Shown in pieces: positions 13,014 through 24,302 of a stretch of 64,000 nucleotides of DNA (position 1 is its first letter; every line of letters begins with the position of its first letter). The stretch covers positions 22,641,894 to 22,705,893 of the forward strand of contig NC_079895.1 in NCBI RefSeq assembly GCF_024868665.1. Reading direction: 5' to 3'. Under the pieces are notes generated by a model. The model saw nothing but the letters and a program-made list of their open reading frames with translations, was not told the origin of the DNA and made no database searches. A program made the position numbers and the translations under genes. This stretch comes from Triplophysa rosa (Eukaryota > Chordata > Actinopteri > Cypriniformes > Nemacheilidae).

Positions 13014-15358
13014 CAGGGCTCTAGACTAACTTTTTGCACTGGCTGCACTGTGCGCCTAACTTTTTTTCTTAGGTGCACCAGCACAAAAGTTAGGTGCACC
13101 CAAATTTTCGACCGCATCGCATTTAACTCCGCAGTATTACAAGTTCCCTTTTTTTTTAATCGCTGTCCATATAGGCAAAATTGACTTGTAAATGATTAAC
13201 TAACAATCTGGTCAACATAAAGTTCTTTATTTGAAGCACAATTCTACAAGAAAGGTAACTTACTGAAAAAGTGTTGGTGCCTAAAGTGCTTCACTGAACT
13301 GAAACTTAAACTTAAAACATCTCAAGATAAATGGACCAGGGCTTGACATAACCTGGGAGGTTGATGGCTCCGTGTCAGAGCATTGCTTATGATTTTCGGA
13401 CGGATCAGGCCTTAACTTAACATTATTCACGAAAATGTTGTCATTCGTTCTTTTCATCTTCTCTCATCATCCACGGCTACATCTACTCTGTTTAATTGAC
13501 GGGCCTATAGGCTCCTCACCTCTCTGTCTGACTGCAGCACACGCATTTTCACACGAACACACCAGAGGTTGCGCTAGACTTTTTTATTGTCCGTCATTTT
13601 GACTGACAGGCTCGTAAAAATCTGCCATAATCTATTATTACCCGTCTCTATGGTGCAAGGTGGCTTTACGTGGTAATTAGTATGTTCGTGACGTCATCAC
13701 GCTGTACTTGCGTCTCGGAACTTGTTGTATTTTAATATTATAAAATGTATTTAATATTTAACTGAATGCCCAATAAAACCGTTGTTGTTTATATTCATCT
13801 ATATATTTAATGTTTATGTACATATGTGATTCGATCTTTGAAAACCCAACACGTGGTGCAAATTTATATATTACAGTTTTTGATACCATATTCAAGCCCT
13901 TTCCAAATCAGTTTTTATTTTGCTCATACCTTGTGTATGGAACAAAAGTTATGGCTGAGGTCGGCTGAAGTGCTATGATTTTCAGGAACGGAATTTGGAG
14001 GAAAACGGGTTTAAACTTAAGTGATGAAAATAAAAGCACAACAGCAGTATCACAAGTACAGTATATGGAAGCCCGTTTCCGCCAGGGTTGGGAATTTTTT
14101 TAGATTTTATAAGTCATTATTGACTTAGTATCTCATAATAATGAGAGTCATTATTATGAGATACTAAGTCATTATTATGAGATACTAAGTCATTATTATG
14201 AGTTACTAAGTCATTATTATGAGTTACTAAGTCATTATTATGAGATACTAAGTCATTATTATGAGTTACTAAGTCGAAATTTCGACTTAGTTTCTCATTA
14301 TTATGAGATACTAAGTCATTATTATGAGTTACTAAGTCATTATTATGAGTTACTAAGTCATTATTATGATGACTTATAAATCTAAAAAAAATTGCCAACC
14401 CTGGCGGAAACGGGCTTCCATACAAGTAAAAGTCACTTTACAGTGGTAAAAGACTTACTCTAATAACAATTTAATAAAAAAAACATTTCCCAGTGTTGAA
14501 GTCTATAAAAATACTGTACAAAACCGTTTGAATGAAACGAAAGTAAGGAAAATGGTGCGGGCACACTTAAAGAACGAGAGCTCTGCCATTATCACTACAC
14601 AAGGAAACTAGCAAACATTACGGACAACAACTAATAAGCAGTGAAGCAAGTTTTACCTTGTTTATCATGTGCATAGTGTCTGGACTTTTGATCATCCCTT
14701 GTATGTTTTGCGATCGGATGTTTTGCGATCCCGGTGCTGCAGACGGGGAGCTATGTCATCTCACGAAAACATTGTATAAAAAACTTTGCATGCCGTAGTT
14801 TACACAGGACTGGCGGGAAATGTGCATTGATACTCCTTCATTCTTCATGTTATGTGGTTTACTTTGATAGGTGTCCCAGCGCGACATCCGACGGGTTTTC
14901 TCAGATCGCATCACATATGTCTAGTCGGTAACAATGACGGGTGAAAACACGCACGTCCCTTCGTGAGCATATCACGCTCTAATGAAGGGAAACGGGGAGT
15001 TACAAATTGCCCTCATTGTAATCCATCAAAATGAAGGACGGACGGACTGATGGCCTTCAGATTTTTCCGTCACTGGTAAACATTTTTTGTCAATGACAGA
15101 GAATTTTCGGTTAACGCAACCTCTGGTACACACACGTACAGGAAAATCTGGACCACGGCCAATCAGAGGGGGTCCGCCCTTCACTATCTCTGATTGGTTT
15201 AGACCACGATATGGGCCTAATGTGTGTCTGTTGTTGAATCACAGGGACTTTCAGAGTCGCGGAGACTTTTTCTCCCTCGAACGGCTGGTCACACCGGTGC
15301 GGCCTCAGATTTTTCTTAGTCGCACCATTGAGAAATAAGGTCGCACTCTAGAGCCCTG
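13014..15358. mobile_element. hAT-like element, CAGGGCTCTAGA ends
   Basis: CAGGGCTCTAGACTAACTTT at the left and, in reverse, CAGGGCTCTAGAGTGCGACC at the right. The flanking 8-mers (CAAACAAT, AAACAGAT) are only loosely alike, so the TSD is decayed. It carries the palindromic TA-flanked MITE at 14064-14422. No intact transposase frame was seen. Confidence 0.7.
14064..14422. mobile_element. TA-flanked palindromic MITE with internal repeats
   Basis: Near-perfect inverted ends TGGAAGCCCGTTTCCGCCAG lie next to TA on both sides, as for Tc1/mariner-type insertion. The core is an array of units of about 20 bp, based on AAGTCATTATTATGAGTTAC, that reverses direction at a palindrome AAGTCGAAATTTCGACTT. 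The 102-codon frame through it only reads the repeat. Confidence 0.85.
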
Positions 15359-15570
15359 AAACAGATAAATACTGTATATCTTGCACTCTCTGTGATGAAG
15401 TTTATTTGTATAATAAAGACAATTTTGAAAAATAACATATTGTACGTGGCGCTCTGTGGAGTACAGAGTTGTAAGCAGGAGCTGGTGTAGGCCTATATTC
15501 AATGCATTATGCTTTTTCCTCAAAAATAAAATTGTTCTTCAGAAATGATTATAATGTTATGTGTAAGCAG

Positions 15571-16541
15571 CAGGGCATGTGAGCGAAGCGGAGTGGTGTG
15601 TCGCTGCGCTCAATATTTCGCTCACCGGTCAACCAAATCCCGCTCAGATCCCGCTCTGACATAAAATGTGTCTAGTAAGCCTAATTGTTTTCAGTTTATA
15701 ATAAACTGCTTGAATCAATGTCTCCGTTTAATTAGTAGCCTGAAAAGAGCAGTTATTTTTCAGTCTGACATTCTGTGACATTACAGCCAATACTTTTAGT
15801 CATTTTTTATTTAAAGAGTGCCTAAAATAACTGTATAATAACTGATAAAGCATATTTGATTTTCAGTTACTTTATTTCCGTGAACATATAGCTGCCATAG
15901 TGCAACATTGTAACAAAATAAACTCACAAAAGATGAAATGCACTATGAACACCTTTATTATTACTGAGGTTAATAAAAGAAACAGGCTCTAAAGAAAAAT
16001 AGACCAAAACAAGGGGAAATGCGTTCTTAAAACGTCAAACCTCAATCGTTACAGCATTTTAGAATGTACTTTAAGAAACTTGGACAAAGTAGCTGCGTCT
16101 TCGAAGGCTGCATGCGTCCTCCGTAGATCACATTTGTCGGCCTCGGCTGCATATGACATCGAGGTTTATTCAGGTTTTATTTCAGAAAAGCAACTGTTAC
16201 ATTGGGTAAGAGTTGGGTCTTCTTAAGAGTAAATGTTATAATGTTTTTTTAACTGAAATGAGCCTTTATCCAACCTCTTGTTGTCACCTGCGCACCTCCG
16301 CAAATGGACGAGGCGTTTGTAGTTGGCGCGCATGCCGTTGCCATTGTGCTATTATTCGGGCTTCATGCTCGTGTGGTGTACATTGGACAGTAATCCAGCA
16401 GCAAAAAAGTAAATCACCAAGAGGGCTGAGCAAGCGACTCTGAGCGTATTGAGCGAGCGGAACAGAATTTTCAGAAAGGCGCTCTCCGCTCCGCGAGAAA
16501 TATTAACGCTGATCCCCGCTCCGCTTCGCTCACATGGTCTG
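15571..16541. mobile_element. hAT element, CAGGGCATGTGAGCG ends
   Basis: CAGGGCATGTGAGCGAAGCG at the left; in reverse CAGACCATGTGAGCGAAGCG at the right. Exact 8-bp TSD GTAAGCAG at 15563-15570 and 16542-16549. Non-autonomous, nested in the 12170-16675 element. Confidence 0.9.
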
Positions 16542-16840
16542 GTAAGCAGATAACATATACTGGACAATTATATTGAGATATAATTGAACGTAATTTTAAA
16601 CAATGTTGAAATGGCAGAGTGATTATCAAGAAAAAAATAAACGGCACACCATGTCAAAAAGGTTGCCAACCCCTGTTCTATGGCATCGCTGTGAAGCACC
16701 TTTATTTTTCAAGAGCGAACAGAAGTCAATAGGGATCAATGCTTTTTTTTCAAAATATCTTTTGTGTTTTGCAGAAGAAAGAAAATCACAACAAGGTGAG
16801 TAAATTATGACCGAATTTTCATTTTAGGTGAACTATTCGT

Positions 16841-17269
16841 TTTATATTATAGGATTGTGTGATAATAAATTGTACCATTGAATAGCAACAACTAGCCTTA
16901 TAACCTCAAATCATAATAAGATGATAAGTCGATTGGGAGCTGTTTATTCAATCTTGTATTAAAAATGACGTTGATGAATTATTCTTAATAAAATTTTAAA
17001 GGAGTCAAACAATTATCAAAATCATTGTTACATTCAGGCCTATCTCTTTGTAGTTGAGTTGTTTCATTTGAACTATGACTCTCAACCAAGTGATGTCTAT
17101 ATATACTTCTGGACAGGCATGTGCTGCATCTGTCTGTGTGAATGCTTCTTGTTAAGGGCTACAGGGCAAGCACAGCAATATTCACTTGACAGTATCTCAG
17201 CTGTGCCTTTTGAAGTCGTATCTTCATTGTCACAGCGGAACATGAAAACCGATTTGATTTAAAACTGTT
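16841..17269. other. AT-rich unassigned DNA
   Basis: No exon or repeat end recognised. Confidence 0.5.
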
Positions 17270-17720
17270 TATCTCTGTGGGAACTTCACAGCGCTTCGCT
17301 TTCTAAATATAGCACCGCTGTCTTTCATTTGATTTATTGAGTATTTAAACACGGCCGTAGGCACACCTTTCTTTATTTTACAGCTAATTGCTCCGGTCCC
17401 TTAGTTGCGCTGTCATCCCAGAATCGTGGTTCTATTTTTGGATGGGGGCTATAATAGCAGAGGTAGAAGAGAGGAGAAATGTTAGGCAGGTGAGGATGGT
17501 AAATGCATGCCATTTGTGCACAAGCTGCCGTTTCACTGCATGAGCGGGTTTTCAGAGTCTCTGCCTACTTCCCCTGTGATTGCTCAATGAAGGGGAAAAA
17601 CTCTATTCGCTTTAAAGTGAAACTGTCATCCAGATGATGTCTAAATGGCGCACTGAGTGCCTGAATTTGCATGTAATGAATCAAGGACGTTTTTGCGCAG
17701 GCTAAAGGCCGTTTTACTTG
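17270..17720. promoter_or_regulatory. candidate conserved non-coding element
   Basis: Single-copy island without transposon ends and with homeodomain-like CAGCTAATTGC. Judged on composition only. Confidence 0.2.
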
Positions 17721-18588
17721 ATCTACTACAATGGTGCACAAAGGTAAATTCAAAGATGGATTTCAACATTCACCCTATTGGCTCCTGAACCGTCGGACCG
17801 CAGCCAGTGTTTACCTGCCAGTTTGAATAACACATGAGTGATCTTCTGTGTATCAAAAAGAAAAGAGGAGCCAGGAGGCTAATTGACTAAAACTTGTAAA
17901 TGTAATTTCTAAAAATTGATAAAATGGCTGGTAAACTGGTGTTGACTGATGTGAGCAGGACATGAATGATCCACTGCTTCAGACCTTGAGGTGTCACCAT
18001 TCAAAGGGACCTGTGGTAGTTCTGCAGATTCTATGTGTGTGTGTTTAGGTTCATCAAAGGGAATAATTCAGCAGCGATCAGAGAGAGGAAGCACAAAGGG
18101 AAGGTGAGGGATACATTCAATGTGAGTAAGCAGCTGATCTGACTCCTGCTCATTAGAATCTGCTCCATATGCACATCTGTAGAGAGGTTCTTTGCATATT
18201 TGATCTTTACATTGTTGACAGTCTGCAGTATCTACTGGGACCTGTCCTGTGGATATCTACCGTTTCCCCTTCTTGAGATGTTGACATCCTCCATCTGGGA
18301 TTTTCTTTACCACAATATCAGCCCTCTTCAACTCGTTTCTTAAATAATTCAAACCTTTAACTCCCGAGAATCCAAGTGGGGTTGTTACAATGCCAAAACT
18401 TATGTTGTTGACACCAGTGAAATTTCTCGAAATTTGTCAACATTAAATGTGATACCACATCAAAAACAAGTTCTAATGAACATTCTAGATGATTTAAAAA
18501 TTTTAGACTAGGGGAGTAAGTACAATATACTGATATTGACGATAACTGTGATTTAAAAAACATGATAAGCGATATTGTCTTAATACTA
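17721..18588. other. unassigned non-coding DNA
   Basis: The last 100 bp (TAGGGGAGTAAGTACAATAT and onward) may be a decayed hAT end. Nothing else recognised. Confidence 0.4.
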
Positions 18589-19171
18589 CTTGGGGCTGGT
18601 ACGGTATATATCGCAATATATTAGACAGCCTGAAATCGCAAAGGCTTCGATTCAGTGTTTTCTGTTAACTACCGCTCTTTGATCAGTAGGAAATACTGCT
18701 CGATCTAAAATCACTACGAGAGTCGTTTGTAACATGCATTTGAAAAAGCAACACTCGTCAAATATCATCATTATAAATCAACTTTATTATCATGAAAATA
18801 CCTGAACATTTTTGAAGAACAGGGATAGAATATTACCATTGGCATTTCCTTAAATTAAGTTTGTAAATCGTTCTTCTTCTGTGTCCCATATTCGGAGTTT
18901 CTGTGCGAGAGCGCCCTCTGGCTTCCGGATGCACTTTTTTTTCCACACGAAACACTTTTTTGTATATAGTGCATTATTGTTTTTATTTATTTTCTCATTT
19001 TTCTATGTCTGTTTGCACCATGTGTACACTTTCTTCTGCACTAAGCTCCTGTCGCCAAGTCAAATTCCTTGTGTGTGTAAACATACTTCGCAATAAAGCT
19101 TCTGATTCTGATTTAACCGTAGTTCATTGAGAAACTGAGCATAAAAAATACACGAAATACCGCCCCAGCCC
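18589..19171. mobile_element. hAT-like element, family C, reversed
   Basis: Left edge TTGGGGCTGGTACGGTAT and, in reverse at the right, CAGGGCTGGGGCGGTATTTC. The interior at 18660-18935 is the reverse of 6100-6390 in the family C element. A LINE-tail fragment interrupts it. TSD not clear. Confidence 0.6.
18945..19116 (+). mobile_element. LINE 3' tail fragment
   Basis: Ends in AATAAAGCTTCTGATTCTGA, preceded by CCAAGTCAAATTCCTTGTGT. I recall this kind of tail from fish non-LTR retrotransposons; the clade is not assigned. It interrupts the family C element. Confidence 0.5.
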
Positions 19172-19234
19172 TGTAATATTCGTAATGTTTCTAGATTGTG
19201 TGGTGAACTTTGTAATGTGTTCTTTTTTGTTTTA

Positions 19235-19320
19235 TGGTTATTGGATATATTGTACAGCACTTTGGGCTGTCCTAGTGGCAGTAGAAATGTGCTATAAGAA
19301 ATAAACCGAACCTAAACCTA
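19235..19320 (+). mobile_element. retroposon tail fragment
   Basis: TACAGCACTTTGGGCTGTCC followed by AAATAAACCGAACCTAAACC, a fish retroposon 3'-end pattern. Fragment only. Confidence 0.4.
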
Positions 19321-20207
19321 CAATGCCAAAATGTGTCAATGTGTACAGAAAACAGAAGAAGCAGCACAGAAACCTCCTGCTGTTGAGGATACATCGCATT
19401 CATTTACATTTCATGCATTTCTTCAAACATGTACCCGCCTTAAAGTGGTCGCATTAATAAATAATGTGCGTTTAGATTAATTCTTCACATCCGGTTATTA
19501 GGGCAACGTGAATATTTTTTCGTCCTTACTGTCTTCATGCATATTGATGATATTTGAGGGTTATTGTCAAAGCTCTCTGTGGAACGTAGGCCAGCCTATC
19601 AAAGAAATTAACCAGCCTCTGATTATTGCCTGGGATTATGCCCGACATAGTCTAACTGGGGCGTGGAATACATGGAGTAATGAAGAAAAGAGACGAGACC
19701 CTCTCTATGGATGTCTCTGAGGGACTGTGATGGAAAGAAGTTGATCTCTTACGTGTGCTGTAAGAGACCTACATGTGGAATGAAAACGAGGAGAGAGCCA
19801 AATGCAGCAGTTCAAGTGTCTTATGGGAGAAGTACACACAGGTGTTTAATTGGACAGGGGTCAGGAAGAGCAGCTGGTGGACACCACACAGGAGTCATCT
19901 GAAGACTCACATCTGGGCTTTATTACAGACTTGAAAATATTCCCCAACACCTATGAATTTCATTGTGTAAGACTTGACAGAATATCGTCTGCCTCATTAA
20001 TATTTAGAGACACAATCTTATCACAAGTGGTCACAGGAGACAACAGGAGACGTGAATACCAACTGTGAGGTTGTTTGATGATCTTAAGGAGCTGTTTGAA
20101 ATATACCTTTATTTAGTGAACTGTGACTTTATTTCTTTGGCAAAACCCAAAAGAAGGCTGAAGAATGAATTGCATTGGTTTTCCGTCTGCACAATAGAAG
20201 TGAAAAA
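19321..20207. other. unassigned DNA, possible conserved element near 19500-19740
   Basis: Single-copy; 19580-19660 (for example CAAAGAAATTAACCAGCCTC) has the look of conserved non-coding DNA. Open frames here have no domain. Confidence 0.3.
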
Positions 20208-20215
20208 GTCATACA

Positions 20216-21208
20216 TAGGGATGGGTATCGTTAAGATTTTAACGGTATTACTACTCTTATCGATACTGCTTATCGGTCTGGTACTTTAACAGTATTCTTC
20301 AGTACTTTTTGATATAAAAAGAAACAAATTAGGCACAGAATTAACATTGCTTTATTTGAATGAACATAATTAACAATAAATAAATAATTCAAAATAAATA
20401 AAATAAACAATTTACAACAAAAGAAATTCTTCTTTTTCATAAATTCTTCTTTAATCCTTATCCTTATTGACTCTTTGTCATATTTTTTTCTTAAGGGTAG
20501 TTGAATTTTACTCTAAATAGTTATGTATTCGTACATGTTTATTTTGTGTATACTGCACTGAATTATTTCAGTTCTCAATGTAATAATAAATGATTACACA
20601 TATAGGCTGATTTATTTTTTTAAGTTGTTAACTAATAGAAAACGGATTAAATGTGTAATTACCTTTCACCCATGTGGAATTAGCATAGTTTTAACCTAAG
20701 GTTATGGAAACCAGTTAGATCGAATTTACAGTTGTTTTAAATAGGGTGAATGGCATTAGCATATATTATATAAAGAATGTCAGAGTTCAAGCAGTTAGCA
20801 TACATACCTGACGTAGATGGGGCATAAGTAAGGGCTAAGGAGTCAAAAACAGTGCATCTCTGTCTGTACATGATTTTCATCACATGATCTTTCTTCTGTG
20901 TGGCTGTTCGTGTGTGCACGCTGTGTAGACACAAACTGTGCGAGAGACACGTGATGTGTCGCCTCACGCGCTCTGCTTCGAATAACGAATATGCTCGCGC
21001 CAAAGACTAAATTCTTGGTGTTATTGAAAATTAGAAACTATTTTTGATATAAAATGTGCAAGATAACGTTAATGTAGCAATAACATATACGATTTTTTTT
21101 CCCGAGGACCGAAAGCAGAACCGATAAGGGCGGAGCTTATCGATGCTCCGGTCTTTCATAATTTTGCCCCGGGGCCCGTTTAATACCGGGTTTCGGTACC
21201 CATCCCTA
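20216..21208. mobile_element. hAT element, TAGGGATGGGTA ends
   Basis: TAGGGATGGGTATCGTTAAG and, in reverse, TAGGGATGGGTACCGAAACC. Exact TSD GTCATACA at 20208-20215 and 21209-21216. The sequence to the right (21209-21278) is the right arm of an AGTTCACCC MITE, so the hAT landed in or at that repeat. Non-autonomous. Confidence 0.9.
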
Positions 21209-21216
21209 GTCATACA

Positions 21217-21497
21217 GGTTTAAAAGGGGGAAGGAAATGATGACAGAATTTTCATTTTTAGGTGAACTTTCCCTTTAAAGTCACCATGAAACGGAAGTTG
21301 CGATTGACTTCTTTTCCATATCGTGACGTATATCCATGTGAAACGGCTTCTGAAATTAGAAAAAAATGTAGGGCGGGGCTTTATTTTGCCCTTCCCTTTT
21401 TGATTGGTTTGTTGTAAGTTGGGCCTGGAGGGGAGAGCTAAAAATGCCTGGCCATTGGACATTCAGTATAGTCCTACCTCTCTTTTGTTGCTTACTT
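21217..21497. repeat. MITE fragments
   Basis: The right arm of an AGTTCACCC MITE ends in TTAA at 21275-21278. The same TTAA starts the left end of another element, TTAAAGTCACCATGAAAC, whose right end was not found. Confidence 0.6.
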
Positions 21498-22617
21498 CAT
21501 ATGAAGAGCTCTTTTCCAAAACGCGATAAACGCCAAATAAAAAAAAAGAGTTCGTCATGCCGTTTTGCTGTGTACTGAACCTATTCACTGCTACATCAAT
21601 GTTTCATGCCAAATCGCTATATTTCCATGTTTAAAATGTACTGCAAGATGCAGTTCCTTTCCAAACCGCTATAAGCGCCAAACCTGTTTTTAGCCTAACT
21701 GCGATATGTCCTCTCGACCAATCAGAATTCGTTCGATGCAATCCAACATGGCGACGCTTTGAAGCGTTTGTTTGTGCTCAGTCTTCAAAATGAGTGCTTT
21801 AAACTCTAATAACACTTTTGATGGCCTGGATGAGCCAGTGAGACCTACACCTGGGAGTAGAAAACGCCGACTGGACAAAGAAAATCACAAACAACAACAA
21901 AAAAAAGGTTCGTCACTTGGTGGCGCGTTAATACCCACTGTGGGATGTCAACACAAGGCTGGTGCGACCGGTTTCTGGCAGGCCGAGAAGCTGTCACCGG
22001 ACGACCTGAAGATGAATTTCAAAGTTTTATGAAAGACCAAACAAGATTGACCAGGACAGGGCCATACTTCATCTCCTGGACATAACGCGAGTGAAAAGGC
22101 AGCGTCTGAAAATATTTTTATTTAATTAGTGGTATTTGTATGCATGTTATTTTTAAATTATTTGTTTTATGTGGTGGACAATATTGAAACATGAAATTGA
22201 AAATATTTATTTTATTTTACTATTTAGTTTGTTACTATTTATTCTATTTGGCTGTTATTTATTTCATGCATTTGCATTTATTTGATTTATATTAATTTAT
22301 AGTATGAGTCCCTGATGTCATAGGTTGCATGTTCTCTTGTTTGTTTGTTTTTAAAAAGACATAAACCAAAATTTTTTTGAAAAAAAGGATGGATTTGTAG
22401 CGTTTTGAAAAAATAAAAATAAACTTTGAATTTATAATCGACAATATTGTTGTTTCATTTAACAATCATTGTTTAACATGTTCAGACTGAGCCAACAGAC
22501 CATTTTAACAGGATAAATTGAATATTAACAAAATGTATGGGTCTAGGTAAAAAATGTCATTTTCATGAAAACTATTAAAATGGATTTATAGCGTTTTGGA
22601 AAAGAGCTCTTCATATG
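21498..22617. mobile_element. DNA transposon with CATATGAAGAGCTC ends
   Basis: Near-perfect inverted termini CATATGAAGAGCTCTTTTCC at both ends, continuing as AAAACGC(G/T)ATAAA. The flanks suggest TTCATATG as a duplicated site, but the ends are self-complementary there, so the exact edge is ambiguous. It carries an open frame at 21772-22032. Confidence 0.75.
21772..22032 (+). pseudogene. unknown transposon-borne frame, disrupted
   Basis: An 86-codon frame starts shortly inside the 21498-22617 transposon. It has a basic stretch (RKRRLDKE) near residues 31-38 and a Gln/Lys run after it. Protein-like sequence (acidic and basic residues around ILHLLDITRVKRQRLK) continues in another frame to a stop at 22127-22129, suggesting a frameshift near 22020. 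I do not recognise the family. It could be a remnant of an accessory or captured protein, or chance. Confidence 0.3.
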
Positions 22618-23414
22618 TTGAAGAGTTGTGAGAGGAGGAGCGCGAGTGCGATGCAATGATCATTTCACGCGCTTCGGGGTAATGCTAGTATCGTAACATT
22701 TAGTACCGACTGGTACTGAAGTTTGGTATCGTGACAGTACTACTTACAGTGCAATAAGTTAGTAAATACATCATTAATACATTCTGTGTTTCTACAATGT
22801 TTCAAACGTAATTTTATGAAGCGAAGAGAATACTTTTTGTGTGCAGTAAAATAAAACTAGTGACTTGATTCAACAATTTCCTCTCTTTCACGCCACGCGA
22901 ATCCAAGAGAGCACGCGACGCATGCATGTGGTGCTTACGCGGTCTGTCTTCTCCACCTTTTAGTGTCTCTGGTGTTCTAGCCAGGCGCCACTATTTTCCA
23001 CAGCAAACATTCTCGTGTCACTGCTCGTGGGCAGGGCCCCATCTTGAATTTGCAAGGACGTCTAGATTTGCAATATGCAACTTTTGTCCATGTCTTGCAT
23101 CTCTTGGAGTCACAGTAGAGTGTAATATAGACACAGCTGTGTGTGAATGCGTGCAATGCTGCTGTTAGATTGAGATATGGCCCTTGTTGAGATTTATGGC
23201 AACTGCAGCACTGCCACGATCACGCCAGACTCCAGAAAACATAATTTCCTCGCGTTCCTGACAAGCGCCTTTATGTCTGTCACGTTCACAAGCCCCTTTT
23301 CATTACCTCAGCCAGATATATAGATGCCTTCAATCTTCACAAATGAATTCTTCACCGGCTCTCACGGCCCTCGCTTGTCTTCAACCCCGGAGCGCTTGCT
23401 TTGTAATCTCACAC
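22618..23414. other. unassigned non-coding DNA
   Basis: The 22680-22760 part (TAGTATCGTAACATTTAGTA, GGTATCGTGACAGTACTA) may be a decayed element end. The frame at 22926-23168 shows no domain. Confidence 0.4.
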
Positions 23415-23845
23415 TTAAAGGGATAGTTCACACAAAAATGAAAATTCTGTCACCATTTACTCACCCTGAAGATGTTCAATGCTCATATAAATTTCTTTGT
23501 TCTGTTGAACACATAGAAAGATATTTGGAAGAATGTTAGCAATTTTCAATTCTGGAACATCATTCACTACCATAGTAGAAACAATTTTGTATATTTTTTG
23601 TTTCGATAAACACAAAATGGGATATTTTGAAGAATTTCTGAAAGCAAACCGTTCTGGGGCACCTTTGACTACCATTTTAAATTTTCCTACAATGGTAGTC
23701 AATGATGTCCCAGAACTGAAAATTGCTAACATTCTACAAAATATCTTCTTTTATATTAAGCAGAACAACGGAATTTATACAGGTTCGGAACAACTTGAGG
23801 TATATGAAGACAGAATTTTAATTTTAGGGGGAACTATCCCTTTAA
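23415..23845. mobile_element. complete cypriniform AGTTCACCC MITE, 431 bp
   Basis: TTAAAGGGATAGTTCACAC at the left and, in reverse, TTAAAGGGATAGTTCCCCC at the right, bounded by TTAA. The two arms are largely inverted copies of each other, so open frames appear on both strands as artefacts. Confidence 0.85.
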
Positions 23846-24201
23846 ATTTAGGGCCGCTGTCTGTTCAGCGGCAATATTCTTGCTTGCGTACGTACACGCA
23901 AGAATAAGACTCGGATGCTGTGGGCATGTGTGGCTTTGTGTTTGTGTCTTTTGCTGACCTGGGAAAACAGGTATTCTATTTTCTGTGCACTCATATACGT
24001 GTAATAGACCACATTATTTTTTTACCATGTGTGTGGGAAGAGACGTGTCTGTTCTGATTTAGAGCTGCGAGAGGCGTGTTTGTTTTAGGATGTGTGTGGG
24101 TGCATATATTATCTGTATATCCAAGAGAGCTGTAAGCGTACTGCGAATATTTCGCCTATGGGGCAGAGAGAGTCATTAGTTGTCTAGTGGAAGCAGCTGG
24201 A

Positions 24202-24203
<2 letters not shown>
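23846..24203. other. unassigned non-coding DNA
   Basis: G/T-rich single-copy DNA, nothing recognised. Confidence 0.5.
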
Positions 24204-24269
<66 letters not shown>

Positions 24270-24302
24270 NCACTCTCACACACACACACACACACACACA
24301 CA
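24204..24302. repeat. (CA)n microsatellite with one N
   Basis: About 99 bp of CA repeats with a CTCT break and an unresolved base at 24270, where the assembly is uncertain. Confidence 0.95.

Larger units (their letters stand above)
12170..16675. mobile_element. hAT-type element, CAGGGGTCAGCAACC ends
   Basis: CAGGGGTCAGCAACC at the left and, in reverse, CAGGGGTTGGCAACC at the right. Such CAG-starting ends are typical of hATs. The flanking 8-mers (CCATTGAA, TTCTATGG) are inverted rather than direct, probably because the host MITE lost its centre. Two further hATs are inserted inside. No clear transposase; a 104-codon frame at 12284-12598 is not recognisable. Confidence 0.65.
12122..16717. mobile_element. 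MITE with ACACTCTTAAA / GTGCTTC ends, split
   Basis: The left end ACACTCTTAAATAAATGTGC (to about 12169) and right end GTGAAGCACCTTTATTTTTC (from about 16676) are inverted halves of a fish MITE with GGTTCTTC...CTATGGCATCG arms. The hAT at 12170-16675 sits inside it. Confidence 0.6.
11951..16840. repeat. cypriniform AGTTCACCC MITE holding a 4.6-kb nest
   Basis: The left half (11951-12121) and right half (about 16718-16840) of a palindromic AGTTCACCC element. The halves meet through complementary stretches (CCATTGATCCCCATTGACTT on the left, GAAGTCAATAGGGATCAAT on the right), so everything between came later. Confidence 0.75.

Noticed and set aside
14117..14425. HNNDLVTHNND repeat protein; also considered as a CRISPR-like array
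   Set aside because: Units are contiguous, with no spacers, and sit in a palindromic MITE of a vertebrate genome.
23533..23907. Frames on both strands over the MITE
   Set aside because: Mirror frames produced by the palindromic AGTTCACCC element.
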